In this document: one piece after another, positions 1 to 11,237 of the stretch | How the letters are laid out: each line of letters starts with the position of its first letter | Numbering within the stretch: position 1 is the stretch's first letter | From: Aporrectodea caliginosa | Lineage: Eukaryota; Annelida; Clitellata; Crassiclitellata; Lumbricidae | Assembly: GCA_020284085.1 (NCBI GenBank) | Contig: JACEVL010000091.1 | Location: 218,501-282,500, forward strand | Length of the DNA: 64,000 bases | Reading direction: 5' to 3' | Notes under the pieces: generated by a model | The model's input: only the letters and a program-made list of their open reading frames with translations | What the model was told of the DNA's origin: nothing | The model's database searches: none | Translations under genes and position numbers: made by a program

Positions 1-775
1 TGCCATACCATGGAGGGACTTGTACACCAGTAGGGCGAGTTTATGATCTATACGATACTGCACCGGGAGCCAGTGCAGCACGTCACGAAGCAGAGGTGTG
101 ACGTGATCATACTTTCTTCGGTTGCACACTAGTCTCGCTGCTGAATTCAAGACGGATTGCAGTCTGTCGAGCAGATGTTTGGGCGCGCCAGCCAGTAGGC
201 TGTTGCAACGATCTACCTGAGTGACCACGAAGCAGACAACCGCCATTTTTGCTGCTTCGAAAGACAGTGAACGTATGCAGCTCCTAATTAGCCTCAACTG
301 GCGGAAGCATCTGCCCACCAACTGATTTTCGTGGCCCGTCATCAACAGGTCTGACTCAAGCAGGACTCCCAAGTCACGCACGGCACCAGACGGCGGCAAC
401 TGCACCCCGCAGACCCCCAGAGGGACACTGCTCAGCTGACCACGCCGCCTGCGCGTCGCACACCAGAGGAAGTCTGTCTTGTTAGGATTTAGAAGTAGAC
501 GGTTCGACCTCATCCAGCCCGCCAATTCCTCAACGCCGAGTTCCATTCGTCGCTGAAGCTGGGGGGCCTCCGATCCTGGGCCAGTCGTATATAGTTGTGT
601 GTCGTCCGCGTAGAAGTGCGACGACAACCCCAATCGGGAGGCGAGTTCGCCAAGGTCTGCGGTGTACAGTAGGAACAGTAGCGGTCCAAGAACCGACCCC
701 TGAGGTACTCCACAGTGGAGGCGACGCACAGACGACCTCTTTCCGTCGAATAGCACCACCTGACTTCGGTCACTA
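1..775 (-). mobile_element. LINE (CR1/Jockey-like) reverse transcriptase fragment, runs off the window edge
   Basis: Read on the minus strand, one frame stays open from about 770 to base 1 with no start codon of its own. It shows RT motif B (GVPQGSVLGPLLF), the catalytic box FYADDTQLY, then the thumb and connection region with RDLGVLLESDL and, near the edge, HWLPVRYRID. That order is standard for CR1/L2/Jockey-type non-LTR retrotransposons. The sequence is clearly richer in GC than its surroundings. The 5' side breaks off near 775-800, so the copy is 5'-truncated. The 3' end lies outside the window. It encodes the polymerase that copies LINE RNA at the target site. The clade is uncertain. Confidence 0.85.
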
Positions 776-985
776 ACCATAACCATAGCCATCAATTTAT
801 TGGTCCAACGAATTAAAAAAGTAAGGTCTCGCTGTACAGGCGCTCAATGAGTTTTTATTGGTCATAAAAGGGAACCCAGAAGGGAATTTAGGCAACAGTT
901 ACCGAAAAATGCATTTGCCAAAGATATTCTTGCAGGATGGTCATAATATTATAGCATCTAAATCTGCGAGTGTCACGAATGTGAG

Positions 986-1506
986 ATGAAATTGAGAGGC
1001 GTCGTGGAGCCAATAAAATGGATGCGAATATGCACCGCAGTCATTAATCAATCGGTATTCACTTCAGAAGATGGACGAATAGAATACAACGTCCTATCAC
1101 TTACCAGCAACACAGTTCAATCCTCCCAACACTCCAATCTTCGGGACTTGTTCACGGCCCAACCACTTCGCTCAATCAAATCGCTCCACTTCCACCCTAA
1201 CACATCTGCGCTCTTCCGAAGTCACGTCATCACTAAATGTGCAAATCGCTCCATAGCCATAACCTTTCCGCCTCTCTGGAACAAACTTCCGCCAGTATTA
1301 CCACAATTATCTGATCCAGTCTACAAACTTACGAACGACAGTAGATGCAGGGGTTCTAACATATCTACACGTCTTCTGAACCACTTAAAACCTGTTATGT
1401 ATCGTATCGTATCGTATCTAAAAACTTGTAGAGCGCCTCTCGCAGCATAGACTATTCAGAGGCGCTTTCAGCGCCATGTGATGTTATGCTATGCCATGTT
1501 ATGTTA
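986..1506 (+). mobile_element. LINE ORF2 C-terminus and 3' tail
   Basis: The reading frame ends in a segment containing SIAITFPPLWNKLPPVL, the 'WN-x-LP' signature found near the C-terminus of CR1/L2-like ORF2 proteins. It continues to LLNHLKP and then runs into short repeats (cgtat, then tgtta-type) near 1398-1506. The stretch at 1431-1480 (gagcgcctct ... ggcgct) matches the tail type seen in other LINE and SINE copies here. The fragment is 5'-truncated and has no RT core. The same 3' sequence (cttctgaaccacttaaaac) recurs at 38231-38250. Confidence 0.6.
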
Positions 1507-2150
1507 CCAAGCCCTCGCCTCCTATCTCTCCAAAGGTCTTTCACTCAAAACTGAAGAGACTGCGTTTTAACAAATCCTATTCCGATTCCTCGTCTTCCCT
1601 TACCTTTTCGTCACTTCCAATAATATTGTAAAACTATCCACCTTAATCGTCTGACTGATCCCTTTGGATCTTGACCTGGAACCTATTTTACCTTATCTGC
1701 CCATCGATATCCAGTCCTTAGAAATTGTTCATTATAGACCTCCAAATAAACACAACCACAAACTCTTCAAAGAAACTGTCTCTTGCATATAGAGCAAACT
1801 CTTTTAACTCCTTGACAAACAATGTGAATAGTCAATAATTTCCGGGTACGAGTACAACTTTTAAAAGTTTCCTGTTGCTGTAGTGTAGGCAAATGCACAA
1901 TGCAGGTAATCGACAAACCAGATAAATATGAACAGCAGAAATATTTCAGATGGTCAAGTGATTGAAGTCTGCGTTATTTCTGTATAGGCCCTATCTGCTT
2001 TTTATCTAGTAGCAATAATGTCAGAAGTCATGATTGTATGTACAGGATGGAAACGACCCCATAATGGCATATCATTAGTCCATAATTATGATTTCATTAA
2101 CTCAAATTATCTTAAGTGTAATGTTTAAAAGTGTTTATAAGTTGACCTGA
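1507..2150. other. No gene recognised
   Basis: AT-rich single-copy-looking DNA with no long open frame, tRNA-like box or clear repeat that I can see. Confidence 0.6.
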
Positions 2151-2339
2151 TCTTATCAAACATCCATGCACCACATTAAAAACATTAAAGTATCTTCCAA
2201 ATCTGCGCTAAATATCTTGAAAGCAACGGGGTCAGGAAGAATGTCAGATTTAGGCCTAAGGAAACTGCGCAAAGTGAGCTTTAAATCTGGATCTTACCAT
2301 AAACATTCTTCTAAACCTAAATAGGAATTCAAGTCGGGT
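2151..2339 (-). other. 3' flank of VLIG copy A
   Basis: The stretch just after the stop of copy A has the same layout as the flanks after copies B and D: a 'cttaccataaacattcttctaaacc' type block within about 60 bp of the stop. It is probably 3' UTR. It contains one TAGGCCTA at 2251. No AATAAA was assigned. Confidence 0.45.
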
Positions 2340-5300
2340 TCATCCAAGATCTTTTTTTATTTCTTCCCAAGTTATATTTGTCCAGGCTTCCGGTATTTCT
2401 GGACACAAAGCCTTATAATGTTCAGCAAGTTCTTTAATAAACTGAGCCATAAACCATTTCCAATATAATGAGGCATTATGGTCTCGATCACATTGTATAT
2501 CCCAGTCTTTACAATCCTCTACTTCTCTGTAGTTTTTGGATGCGTGGTAACTCTTGTGATACCACTTGGTAGCTCTTTTTACGGTGGCACTTGTTCGGAA
2601 ATCTACGCGATTGCCAACCATGGCCTGACAAGTATTAAGGGCCAGTTTTCTCGGCTTCCTCCGCTTTTCTTCAATTGCCTCATAAGTTTCTTGTGTATCT
2701 GTAAACAAACTCCAGACATCCAATGTACCTCTCAACCCCATTGGATAATGACTAGCACGATGATCACCGGCGTGCAGATTTAATGATTGAGAACAAGGCG
2801 CTGAACAGAAAGGACATTTCTCTCGGCATCCCATTATCTTCTCAAACACTGTGCGGATCGCAGCTCTGTTATCTTGGCCTACGAGTCTTTCAAATGAAGA
2901 ATTGGCCTGGCTAAGAAAGTCAGTGTATAAATTGTTGATTTTCTCTACCACCGCCACTGTAAAGCCACTCAGAATGTTTATATTGAAATGAATCTCACTC
3001 GTTACATTAATGTACTCTTTGAAAATTCGAATATATTCTCTTGTACTTTCTTCACACTTTGTTTCTGCCTGTCTCAGAGCATTTTGAATTTTCTTCACAG
3101 CATTGCCGACATTATTTTTAACTAATTTATGAAAATCAGTTTCAGAGGCATCTTCCTTTGTCAGCCTGTCTTTCAGAAACTTCATTATTTCATCGAGGAA
3201 GAAGTTTTCACTGGCTTCTGATGCACCAAGCTGAACATATAACATAAATTCTTTTAAAATGTTCTCCTTTTCTCCGTGTATTTGAGTTAAACTGTGCGCC
3301 TTTTGGCCAAGATCTGTAAGAATCGTTTTGAGAAATGCGCGTTTGGACTTAAACGTATGATTTTTATTATCTTCTTTGCAAACTTTTCGTTTAAGCAACT
3401 CACCAAGATCTCTAACAAAACACCACACCGCGTAATCGAAGATTTGCTTGCTGACAGCGTCGATGTTCGCCTCTACTGTCATCTGTTGAAAACAACTGAC
3501 TGAACTAAGGCGGCGTTCACCGATATCAGACAGTGGATCGGTCATTGAAATGAATATCTTACTGTTTTCGAGAGATCGACTGTACGTATAGTTACAGGCA
3601 AATTTAATGAATCCAGTGATATAAACACGAGTAAAGCTAAATACTGGCGGCAGGCTTGAGCATATTTCATCTGTTCCAGGAACTTCACATGTTTCTTTCG
3701 ATGAGATACCCAACAGCTGACCAACTTCGAACAAAACCTGTTCCAAATGAGAAGCATCAAATTCTAGGCCTATCTGACTATGAAACTGCAACCCCCACTT
3801 TTTATATGCTTCGTAAAACCTGCTGTTAGCCTTGTAAACATAAGATTTGGAGAACACAAAATCCACCACCAATCGCGTAGGCCAATGTTTTTTGTGGTTA
3901 TGAACAATGTCATTTTCAGTTACTTGCGGCATTTCAACAATGAAAGGCGTCTTAAATAATTCTAACCACACAACAGTTTCCAAATGCAATTTGCCTTTCC
4001 GATCCAACTTTTTGATTGATCGAAGAATTGTTTTCTTAATTTCGATTTCTCCAATCTTCATTCTCTCATCTGCTAACATTTGGTTGTGATCGATCACATG
4101 CTGCCATCTTTCCTCGTACTCTTTCATACCTGTTTCATTCAATTTGTCTTTCTCCACATCTTCACAACACTTTTCCAAGTCAGCCAGCCTAGCTTTTAAG
4201 TCTGTCACTTTTTGATCGTTGTCGATTTCAAGTTTCTTCATATGAACACTTATATGTTTTGTCGTTTCATCGTTAATACGACGCAATTCTTCAACTTTTA
4301 TTACATTCAATGAAATTTCATACTTTTGTTTCAAAGATGCACAAATATCAGTGCCGCTGATTACTTCTTGCAAAGTGCCTTTCATATTTGTAAAATTCTT
4401 TTCTACAGCAGCGCTCACTTCTCTCAATATTCTTTCTTTTTCTGCCCTGAACTCCTCAACACTTATAAAAGAACAAATTAATTCACGAGTCTTTGTCTGT
4501 TCAAGCTTGTTTACATTTTTTAATCTGTCCACTTCTTGTGATATTCTATCATTTAGAGACGTACCAGATATTATTTCCTGTGTGTTTCTAAAACAAAGTA
4601 CAAAGTCGTTGTGAAGCATCGCATTCCACAGATCAGACATGCGAAGAAAAAAACTTGAGATTGTCAATTTTGATGGATTCTTTCTCATCAACTGCACCAG
4701 GTATTGCCTTAGTTCATTTGCTTTTCTAGTGTAATCTTGGCTTATGCTGGCCTTTGGTGGGCTGCCATTCCACAAGTCCGGAAAATACCAAGAATGTGAA
4801 TCTGGATCATACTTTATCACTTGATTAAATTTAGTTATTTCTGTAAAACCTTCTTCACGATCAGCCGCCTTCATAGCTTTGTCTAAGAGCATAAGCTGCT
4901 TTTCTTGGCCCAACCGATTTCTTTCCTTTGCATCAGCAGCAGGTACATTCTGATGCACAAACATGCATCTTGGCATCAACTCCAATTCCGCTTTCGTTTT
5001 CCTTATACGAACTAAACCATGAGCAACAATTTGTAGAATGTCTTTCATTTCTACCCAGTTTTCTCCTTTCATGTTGATTATTGTAGCATCGGCCAAACCA
5101 ATAGCAAACGTGGCTAATTCATTGTCTCTGAAGGTCGATTTTTCCGTAAAATGAGAGGATCCAAGACCTTCTGTGTCCACAACCAAAACGTAATCGTATT
5201 CCACAATCAGACTTTCTTTTTCAACAGGAACTAGGTGACAGTAGATTCCTTTTGTACAACGTCCCGCGCTTACTGGAAATTGAAGACCAAAGAGCGCATT

Positions 5301-7263
5301 TAGTAGAGTTGACTTTCCAGAGCTTTGAACTCCAATTATCGATAATACAAATAGCCTACCTTTGAGTTGTTAGTCATGATTCGGATTTGATTTAAAACGG
5401 CTTTCAACCAAGTGATTGGAACATTTGATGTATCACCATCCATTAATTCCAGCGGCTGACCCATCAGAAGAAGTCTAGCCACGATTGAAGGGAAACTGCG
5501 TATAACGTCCAGAGGAAGAGTGGCGTTCTTCAACTCCTCTTTCATACGAATTTCTTCTGAGATTACGGCTTCATACATCTGTCCACACTCACGTAAAATG
5601 TGCTCCAAACCAATGACGCTGTTTGTAATTTGCAACTCCATTTTGCTTAGTTCAACTTCTGATTCCCTTTTATCTGACAGACGCTGGTTGTGTTTTCGTT
5701 TCTCCTTCGTATATTCTTCTAGGATGTTTGATGTGATGACTCGACTTCTGGCATCTAATTTTATCTTGCAATAATTGAGGTAGTACAGAAGATCCAGCTT
5801 TTGCACGGCGTGAAATTTTGAAGAAAACATTAGAGTTATTTGGTTTTGCTCAATAATGCTGCGACATTGTATCACTCTCTGGCGTCTTTTTTGTGTTTCC
5901 TTTTCTGCAATGAAATGTTCGTCTTGACTTTTATTTTGTGACTTTCCACGTTGTTCACGTTCCAGGTTTCCAAATTTTTCCCATGGTTCGCCTTGCAGCG
6001 GCAGTATAATTGGCTTACAGTCCGGCGCTTCGCTTAAAAGTAAACTGTCGATGCCTATGCTTTCACTCGATATCCCTGTCCTGTGTTCTAACATATCTTC
6101 ATCAAGCTGAAACCCGAAATTCTTTCCACTTCGGCTGATATTGACATATGTGGGCATTTGGTTTGAATGTGTACGTTCCGGTTTGAAAAATTTGGAATTT
6201 TTTCTCTCAAATCGTTCGTAAAGTCAATGTCATTCATTTTTTCTCCGTCATTCCAATCGTTATTCACTTCAAATATGACGCCATGACCACTTTTATCGTC
6301 CCACAATTCGAAATCTGTTTCTTTACCTTTATCCGGAGATTCAGATGAAATGCAGCAAACAATGATCTTTGTGTGTGACATGTCAACATCCTTGAGAACA
6401 TGCTCGTACAATTCCTTAAATGACTTAAACGAATCCACCATAAAGACAGTCAGCGTCGATGACTGGCACTGAAATTGTGTCTGCTTTGGATAATCTCTTG
6501 CATCTCCACGAAGATTTAATGCTGTAAAAAACCTACAGTTGAAATCTCCTTCAGTAGCTGTCGATGACTGAAACCAAGCAGCTTCTATGGATCCATTTGA
6601 TACCGATCTTTTGACAGATCCGTTTGCACAATCTCTGTGAAAGAATGTATTTAAAGAGTTGAAGCTAAGAAGTTCATTTGCGAGTTTTGATTTGGATCTG
6701 TGCAAGTTACCAACACGAACAAATGACACAACTGGTTTTCTTATGTCAACAATTGTATCTGTCAAAGAGGCTGAGCTCTCTCGTATTGGATCTTGCACTT
6801 CCAGGACGAGACTTCTTAGAGCAAAAAGCAGAAATGTATATGAAGAATTTGTCACATCTGGAAGCAATATCGGAATACCTAGCTTATTGGCAAACATTTT
6901 CTCTACAAGAACCTGTCTAAGTAGGTCGTCGCAACAATTCATAACAATAACCAACAAATCCATTGGATTTCTCCTTGATTTGGCGATGTTTCTGCGCAGT
7001 GGTGTGACACCATCTGAACTGCGTTGGTCTTTTGTCTCTGTTTCTTTGTCAGCTGTGTTGTTGAGACGCTTATTAATTTCACTTGTAGCCAAAACCACAG
7101 CATTGGAGTCGAACATAAGTAGCTTGCTCACAATTTCTAGGCCATACTGCTCTTCACAACCATTCTGAGATTTTCCGCGCAACTTAATTGCTTCACTGAA
7201 AGAAAGTTTCTGTGGATAGTAGTCGTTCAACTTGAGCTCTTCCAGAAGATCAATAAAAGCCAT
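2340..7263 (-). pseudogene. VLIG copy A: very large GTPase-like gene, nearly full length, two frameshifts
   Basis: About 1640 codons in three frame segments (7263-6088, 6157-5336, 5204-2340). The start ATG at 7261-7263 opens a LLEELKLNDYYPQKLSF-type N-terminus shared with copies B and C. Around residues 440-560 the chain is charged and helix-rich. The G domain begins near residue 640. P-loop DNA reads GVQSSGKST but spans a frame break. G3 is VVDTEGLG, and FVHQNV stands where a classical G4 would be. A charged coiled-coil-rich region follows. Near residue 1480 lies a Cys/His cluster (CREKCPFCSAPC ... H ... H) typical of the family. Lesions: one base missing near 6196 relative to copy C, and a 5-base gain at about 5351-5356 that creates TAGCCTA. 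VLIG/GVIN proteins are interferon-inducible cytosolic GTPases in vertebrates; the role here is unknown. Sequencing error at 6196 is possible. Confidence 0.88.
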
Positions 7264-7520
7264 TCTTCACAAAGAATATCTACAATTTCAAGGTGGTAAG
7301 AAACCTGTAGCTACAATATAGTAATGATAGAGTTGAAGAGCCCGTAAGATTTTGTGGCAATATGGCACTCAATTTAGAAACTTTTTCTTTTTAAGACCTG
7401 ATTCGTTCGATTATAATAAAATCCTCCTTGAGTGCATTTGAGACGTTAAAGGCGTTGTGGAAACTTAAGTTTTCTTTTGCTGGGTAAGCACGAGTTTGGT
7501 TACGGAAATTTCAATGATTT
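7264..7520 (-). promoter_or_regulatory. Conserved upstream region of VLIG copy A
   Basis: About 250 bp immediately upstream of the ATG aligns with the upstream regions of copies B (34349-34590) and C (36690-36940). Shared blocks include 'ctacaatttcaa' close to the ATG, 'gacctgattcgttcg' in the middle (A and B), 'gaaacttaagttttc' further up (A and B), and 'ttacggaaattt' at the far end. It probably holds the promoter and 5' UTR. The CRE-like octamer present in B and C is degenerate here (tgatttca). Confidence 0.5.
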
Positions 7521-7820
7521 CATGTCGTTGATCCTGCAGTCTTTAATTACAACACTGAACAACAGAGATTTGTTTCCTGAAAACCTTTAGATGTACTGGT
7601 ACCTAAACAACTAGGCCTACTGGAAGAAGTATAACCCCTATGTAGGCTATAAGCTTACACAAGTTAAAGATTCAATGTCATTGTTCTTAACCACATCAAT
7701 GAAGACGCACTAATTATTTTAAAGTACATTCGTCAGGTGGCTATAAATCAGAACATCAGCATTTCTACAATATCAAGATTAAGAATCTATGTCTACGTTC
7801 TACAGTACAGTCGCAACAAG
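7521..7820. other. No gene recognised
   Basis: AT-rich sequence with one TAGGCCTA (7612) and one TAGGCTA (about 7642). No supported coding frame. Confidence 0.5.
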
Positions 7821-7984
7821 GATCCTGAGTGGCCGAGTGGGTTGGTAGCCTGCTCGTCACGCCGGCGCCCCGGGTTCGCTTCCCGGTCGGGTCGGTTTAT
7901 CAGAGATTAATTTCTCGGATCTTTACTGCGGGTGGCTCGGTCGCATTATAAACGTGGAGTACAATACAACACACAATACAACAC
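7821..7984 (+). mobile_element. tRNA-derived SINE (tRNA-Ser/Leu-like head)
   Basis: The head carries a polymerase III A box (GGCCGAGTGG, about 7831-7840) and a B box (GGGTTCGCTTCC, about 7872-7883), spaced as in tRNA genes. It is followed by a short unrelated body and a tail of acaatacaac repeats (about 7960-7984). The acceptor and T stems do not pair like a working tRNA, so I call it a SINE rather than a tRNA gene. Confidence 0.65.
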
Positions 7985-7998
7985 CTCACAATACAACT

Positions 7999-8229
7999 GG
8001 GGCGCGGTGGTTTAGGGGTATGTTCGGTGCCTTGCAGCTGGAGGGTTGCGGGTTCGAATCCACCTCAAAGTCGCCGCGTAGGGACCCTGCGCAAGTCCTT
8101 CACTCGCAATTGCTCATGCGCTTCGGCGTGAAACTCCGATTCAGCGTTCGCGCAGTAGTCGGGAGCGCCTCTGAATGGGAAATCTGGTAGGGGCGCTATA
8201 ACAAGTGTTCAAATACAATACAATACAAC
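7999..8229 (+). mobile_element. tRNA-derived SINE with LINE-like 3' tail
   Basis: The head has an A-box-like TGGTTTAGGGGTA and a canonical B box GGGTTCGAATCC (about 8050-8061). The body contains ACCCTGCGCAAGTCCTTCAC (8084-8103) and AATTGCTCA, which recur in another SINE at 24.46 kb and recall the core of MIR/CORE-type SINEs. The 3' end (GTCGGGAGCGCCTCTG ... GGCGCTATA) matches the 3' end of the LINE fragment at 29518-29560. The tail is aatac repeats. Direct repeats of the (c)acaatacaac type flank it. Confidence 0.75.
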
Positions 8230-8696
8230 TAGTCGAAAAAAATTATTAACTCCAAACTGTATTTAATTAATTAGCTAGATGGCGGTAGATACACATTACA
8301 CAATTCCATTTCTACTTATCGCTAATAGTACAAAACAACGCCATCAAAGTTCAATGGTAACACAACCGTGAGCCGACAGCGTGTTTGCTATTTCCACTCA
8401 TTCACAAGGATACCACCAACACTCACAAACCTCAGTCGCAAATGAATTATAATATGCACTAGATCAGCCCTTCAAAGCTATACTGTATTCATTAACTTCA
8501 GCAGCGTTATGGGCTTAAGATCATCTCGGAAACATTGTTGAATAAAATCGATAAATAGATATTGTGATAGGGCTGCTTATCCTGTATTAACTTTAGATTT
8601 CTTATACCGTACTGTGCTGATTTCTTTATTGCAACTTAGATAAAAGTGTTTTGTAGTGTATTGAATCTTCGCCATTGCCTGGGTTTCAGCGTTGGA
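8230..8696. other. No gene recognised
   Basis: AT-rich DNA. I see no supported coding frame, RNA or repeat. Confidence 0.5.
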
Positions 8697-8940
8697 CGAA
8701 TACAACTAGGATTGACGAAAAAAATTCTTTCTAAATAGAAGTCGGATTGATTAAAATAATTGTAGTCTAAATAGAAGTCGGATTGATGAAAAAATCTAGA
8801 TCGAATGGAAGCTGGATTGATGAAAAACAATTCTTAATTAAATAGAAGCTGGATTGATGAAACGAATTCTTGCCTAAATAGAAGATGGATCGATTAAAAG
8901 GATTCTCGCTAAAGTAGAAGTTGGATTGATTAAAATTAGT
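8697..8940. repeat. 36-bp minisatellite, about 7 copies
   Basis: The word ggattga/ggatcga recurs at about 8709, 8744, 8780, 8814, 8851, 8887 and 8923, spacing 34-37 bp. The unit is roughly 'aaatagaagtcggattga' plus a variable AT-rich half. On the minus strand the 36-bp period gives a 12-residue peptide period resembling FNQSNFYL, but frames shift between units, so I do not call a gene. Confidence 0.8.
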
Positions 8941-9295
8941 AATGTTACAACGGGAATAATTAAATAGGCATACACTAAAACACACTTTTACCTTGATGAG
9001 TATTTGAGCCCGACATAGCAGGCGTCACGTGGCGTGTTACGTTAAGCCGCGTTGGGTTGAATTTCATGAATACTAAAATTATTTGTGACTAAGTTTTATG
9101 AATAATAATGATATCCTTGCACAAGAGTGGGAATCGCAAACACGCGGGCCAACACCAAGCCCATACAGTCAATCAACAGACAGATATACTCCCTTGGGAT
9201 CAACCATCACTCCCCCTCAGCTCCATCAAAGGAAGTCTTCTCTACCGCGGAATATACAATCTACTTAAAATCAACCCATACCGTTATTGTCTTTG
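8941..9295. other. No gene recognised
   Basis: Sequence between the minisatellite and the LINE. Small open frames at 9108-9351 are not supported as genes; the end of this stretch joins the LINE truncation point. Confidence 0.45.
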
Positions 9296-10690
9296 TAGTC
9301 TCTTTATGGAATTCGCAACACCCAGCTAAACTGGTTCAAAAGTTACCTTGATAATAGAATGCAATTAGTGAGCTGCAACGGTACTAAGTCTCCTTTGAAA
9401 CTAATTAAATATGGTGTACCTCAAGGCTCCATCCTTGGTCCTTTATTATTTATTTTATACATAAATGACCTACCTAATGTCTCTCCTGATCTATTTTTTA
9501 TATTATTTGCTGACGATATTAATATTTTTAACTCTCACTCCTCAATAGAAACACTAATTAATCATACCAACTCTGAACTGAGTAAAGTAGCTGATTGGTT
9601 CCAACTGAATAAGCTAACCCTCAACTTAGATAAAACTAACTTTATTATTTTTAGATCATATAAAAAATCGCTTCCTAACTCATATACAAACTTATGTATT
9701 ATGGGCACCCATATTACTCAAGTTCAGTCCTCTAAGTTCCTTGGGGTGTATGTGGATCAGCACCTATCCTGGAAAGATCATATATTTAATATCTCTATAA
9801 AAATTGCTAAAAACCTGGGAATACTTACACGTATATCCAGAATCCTCCCATCACAGACTCGAATCACTCTCTACTACACTCTTATACATCCATACATAAC
9901 TTACTGTAATATAGTCTGGGCATCAGCATATAAGTCCAACCTCTCTAGACTAGTTGTCCTCCAAAAACGGGCAGTCAGATTTTATTGCACAACTCCCATA
10001 TGGAGCCCATACGATAACTGAATTCCTGAGACTGAAGATATTAAAACCTGACCAGATAAGGCAGGTCCAAATTGGCATATTCATGTATAGATATACTCAT
10101 AACCAATTACCCTCAACCTATAGGAATTATTTTCAATCTAACACTGATAATCATGATCGCTCGAGGAACTTCAAGTCATATTACATCCCGTTTGCTCGTA
10201 CCAATAATAGACTAGTATCAATAAAATGTGCAGGTCCAAGAGCATGGAACAGTATTAATCCCGATATTCGTTCACTACCTTCCCTCCAGCTGTTTAAACG
10301 TAAACTTTCTACCCACATCCAACGAGGAACCTAACACACTCATAAGAGGGGATGACCTGGTCACCGTAAAGGGAGTGTGCACTGTGCAAGCTATGTCATC
10401 ATATGTGCTTAATCTCTAATTTTTCTTAGTTTTCTTTAATTTTCTTTAATTTCTAATTGTTTAGTTAAGAGAGTTAAGAATATATTGCCTAGTTTGTGAA
10501 TTATCATAGTCGGCCGTAATGCTTTCTGTCAACTAATTTGTCTCAGGTGGCCCTGGCTTGCGGGACCTTCGGCCCCTTTTGGGTCTCCTGGGCATACCGA
10601 CTAATCTCGAAAACAGTTTCATGTACTTACGACCTGCATTTTAAGTTGGTTGCTGAATAAAATCTGTTATGTTATATGTTATATGTTATG
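9296..10690 (+). mobile_element. LINE 3' half: RT core, thumb, C-terminus and tail
   Basis: The frame opens mid-domain at about 9300 (WFKSYLDNRMQLVSCNG), then GVPQGSILGPLLFILYINDL (9415 on), the catalytic box FADD (about 9508), the thumb motif SSKFLGVYVDQHLSW, and IHPYITYCNIVWAS. The frame 9359-10021 is lost by one frameshift between about 9954 and 10021 and continues in the second frame to 10334, which ends with GPRAWNSINPDIRSLPSLQLFKRKL. A 3' UTR of about 330 bp ends in tgtta-type repeats at 10660-10690. The copy is 5'-truncated and inactive. It belongs to the CR1/L2-like group and is related to the LINE at 13.45-17.1 kb. Confidence 0.88.
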
Positions 10691-10930
10691 TATCCTACAC
10701 AAAATATCCCAGTTCTCACTCCTCTTAAGTAACATAGAGAACAGACAACCACACGTTTGCCTATCCCAGAGAGAAACAGCAAAGACCCTCTTAACAACAG
10801 AGCCTGACAGACATTGTATACTCACCCTTTGGACCTAGAAAACAGACTCCTCCAGACTCTGACAATCAACAAACGTTGTTTCACAGATGTGAGATAAATT
10901 ATTTAGTTTTTAAACTTAAAACGTAGAATT
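10691..10930. other. No gene recognised
   Basis: Short stretch between the LINE tail and the possible Penelope-like fragment. Nothing recognised. Confidence 0.4.
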
Positions 10931-10934
10931 TAGC

Positions 10935-11237
10935 ATAGAAGTCCTGTGTAACTAACCTCTCAAATCATAAACTACATGTAGATAATTGTGAAAATATAGT
11001 TCTTAACAAAGGCCTTTATTTTGCCTACACGAGTTTTAAAACTAACCATTTAAAAGAAATTATAAATTTCATAGATTATTTTGAAAGAAAGCTTCATATT
11101 AAACTCTTCTTTGAAAGAGACGCAGAGAAATTTATTGAAGTGAAAGGAAAGATAATAACTGGAAAGAACCTCAACAAAAAACCCACCAAAATTGAATCGA
11201 TTCAAATTAATAGCACCTGGAATCCACCAAAACCATA
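10935..11237 (+). mobile_element. Possible Penelope-like retroelement N-terminal fragment
   Basis: A plus-strand frame reads NLSNHKLHVDN, VLNKGLYFAYTSFKTN, INFIDYFERKLHIKLFF and ends with STWNPPKP before a stop near 11237. The order 'NLS-x-L ... VL-x-KGL-x-F ... W-x-PP' is typical of the region before the reverse transcriptase in Penelope-like elements. The RT and GIY-YIG parts are not present here. The call rests on motif order only; another retroelement N-terminus is possible. Confidence 0.4.

Noticed and set aside
2340..7263. Introns explaining the frame breaks in VLIG copy A
   Set aside because: The breaks are 1- and 5-base differences from continuous paralogs, not missing or extra blocks with splice sites.
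7821..8070. Functional tRNA genes
   Set aside because: A and B boxes are good but the stems do not pair properly and SINE bodies and tails follow.
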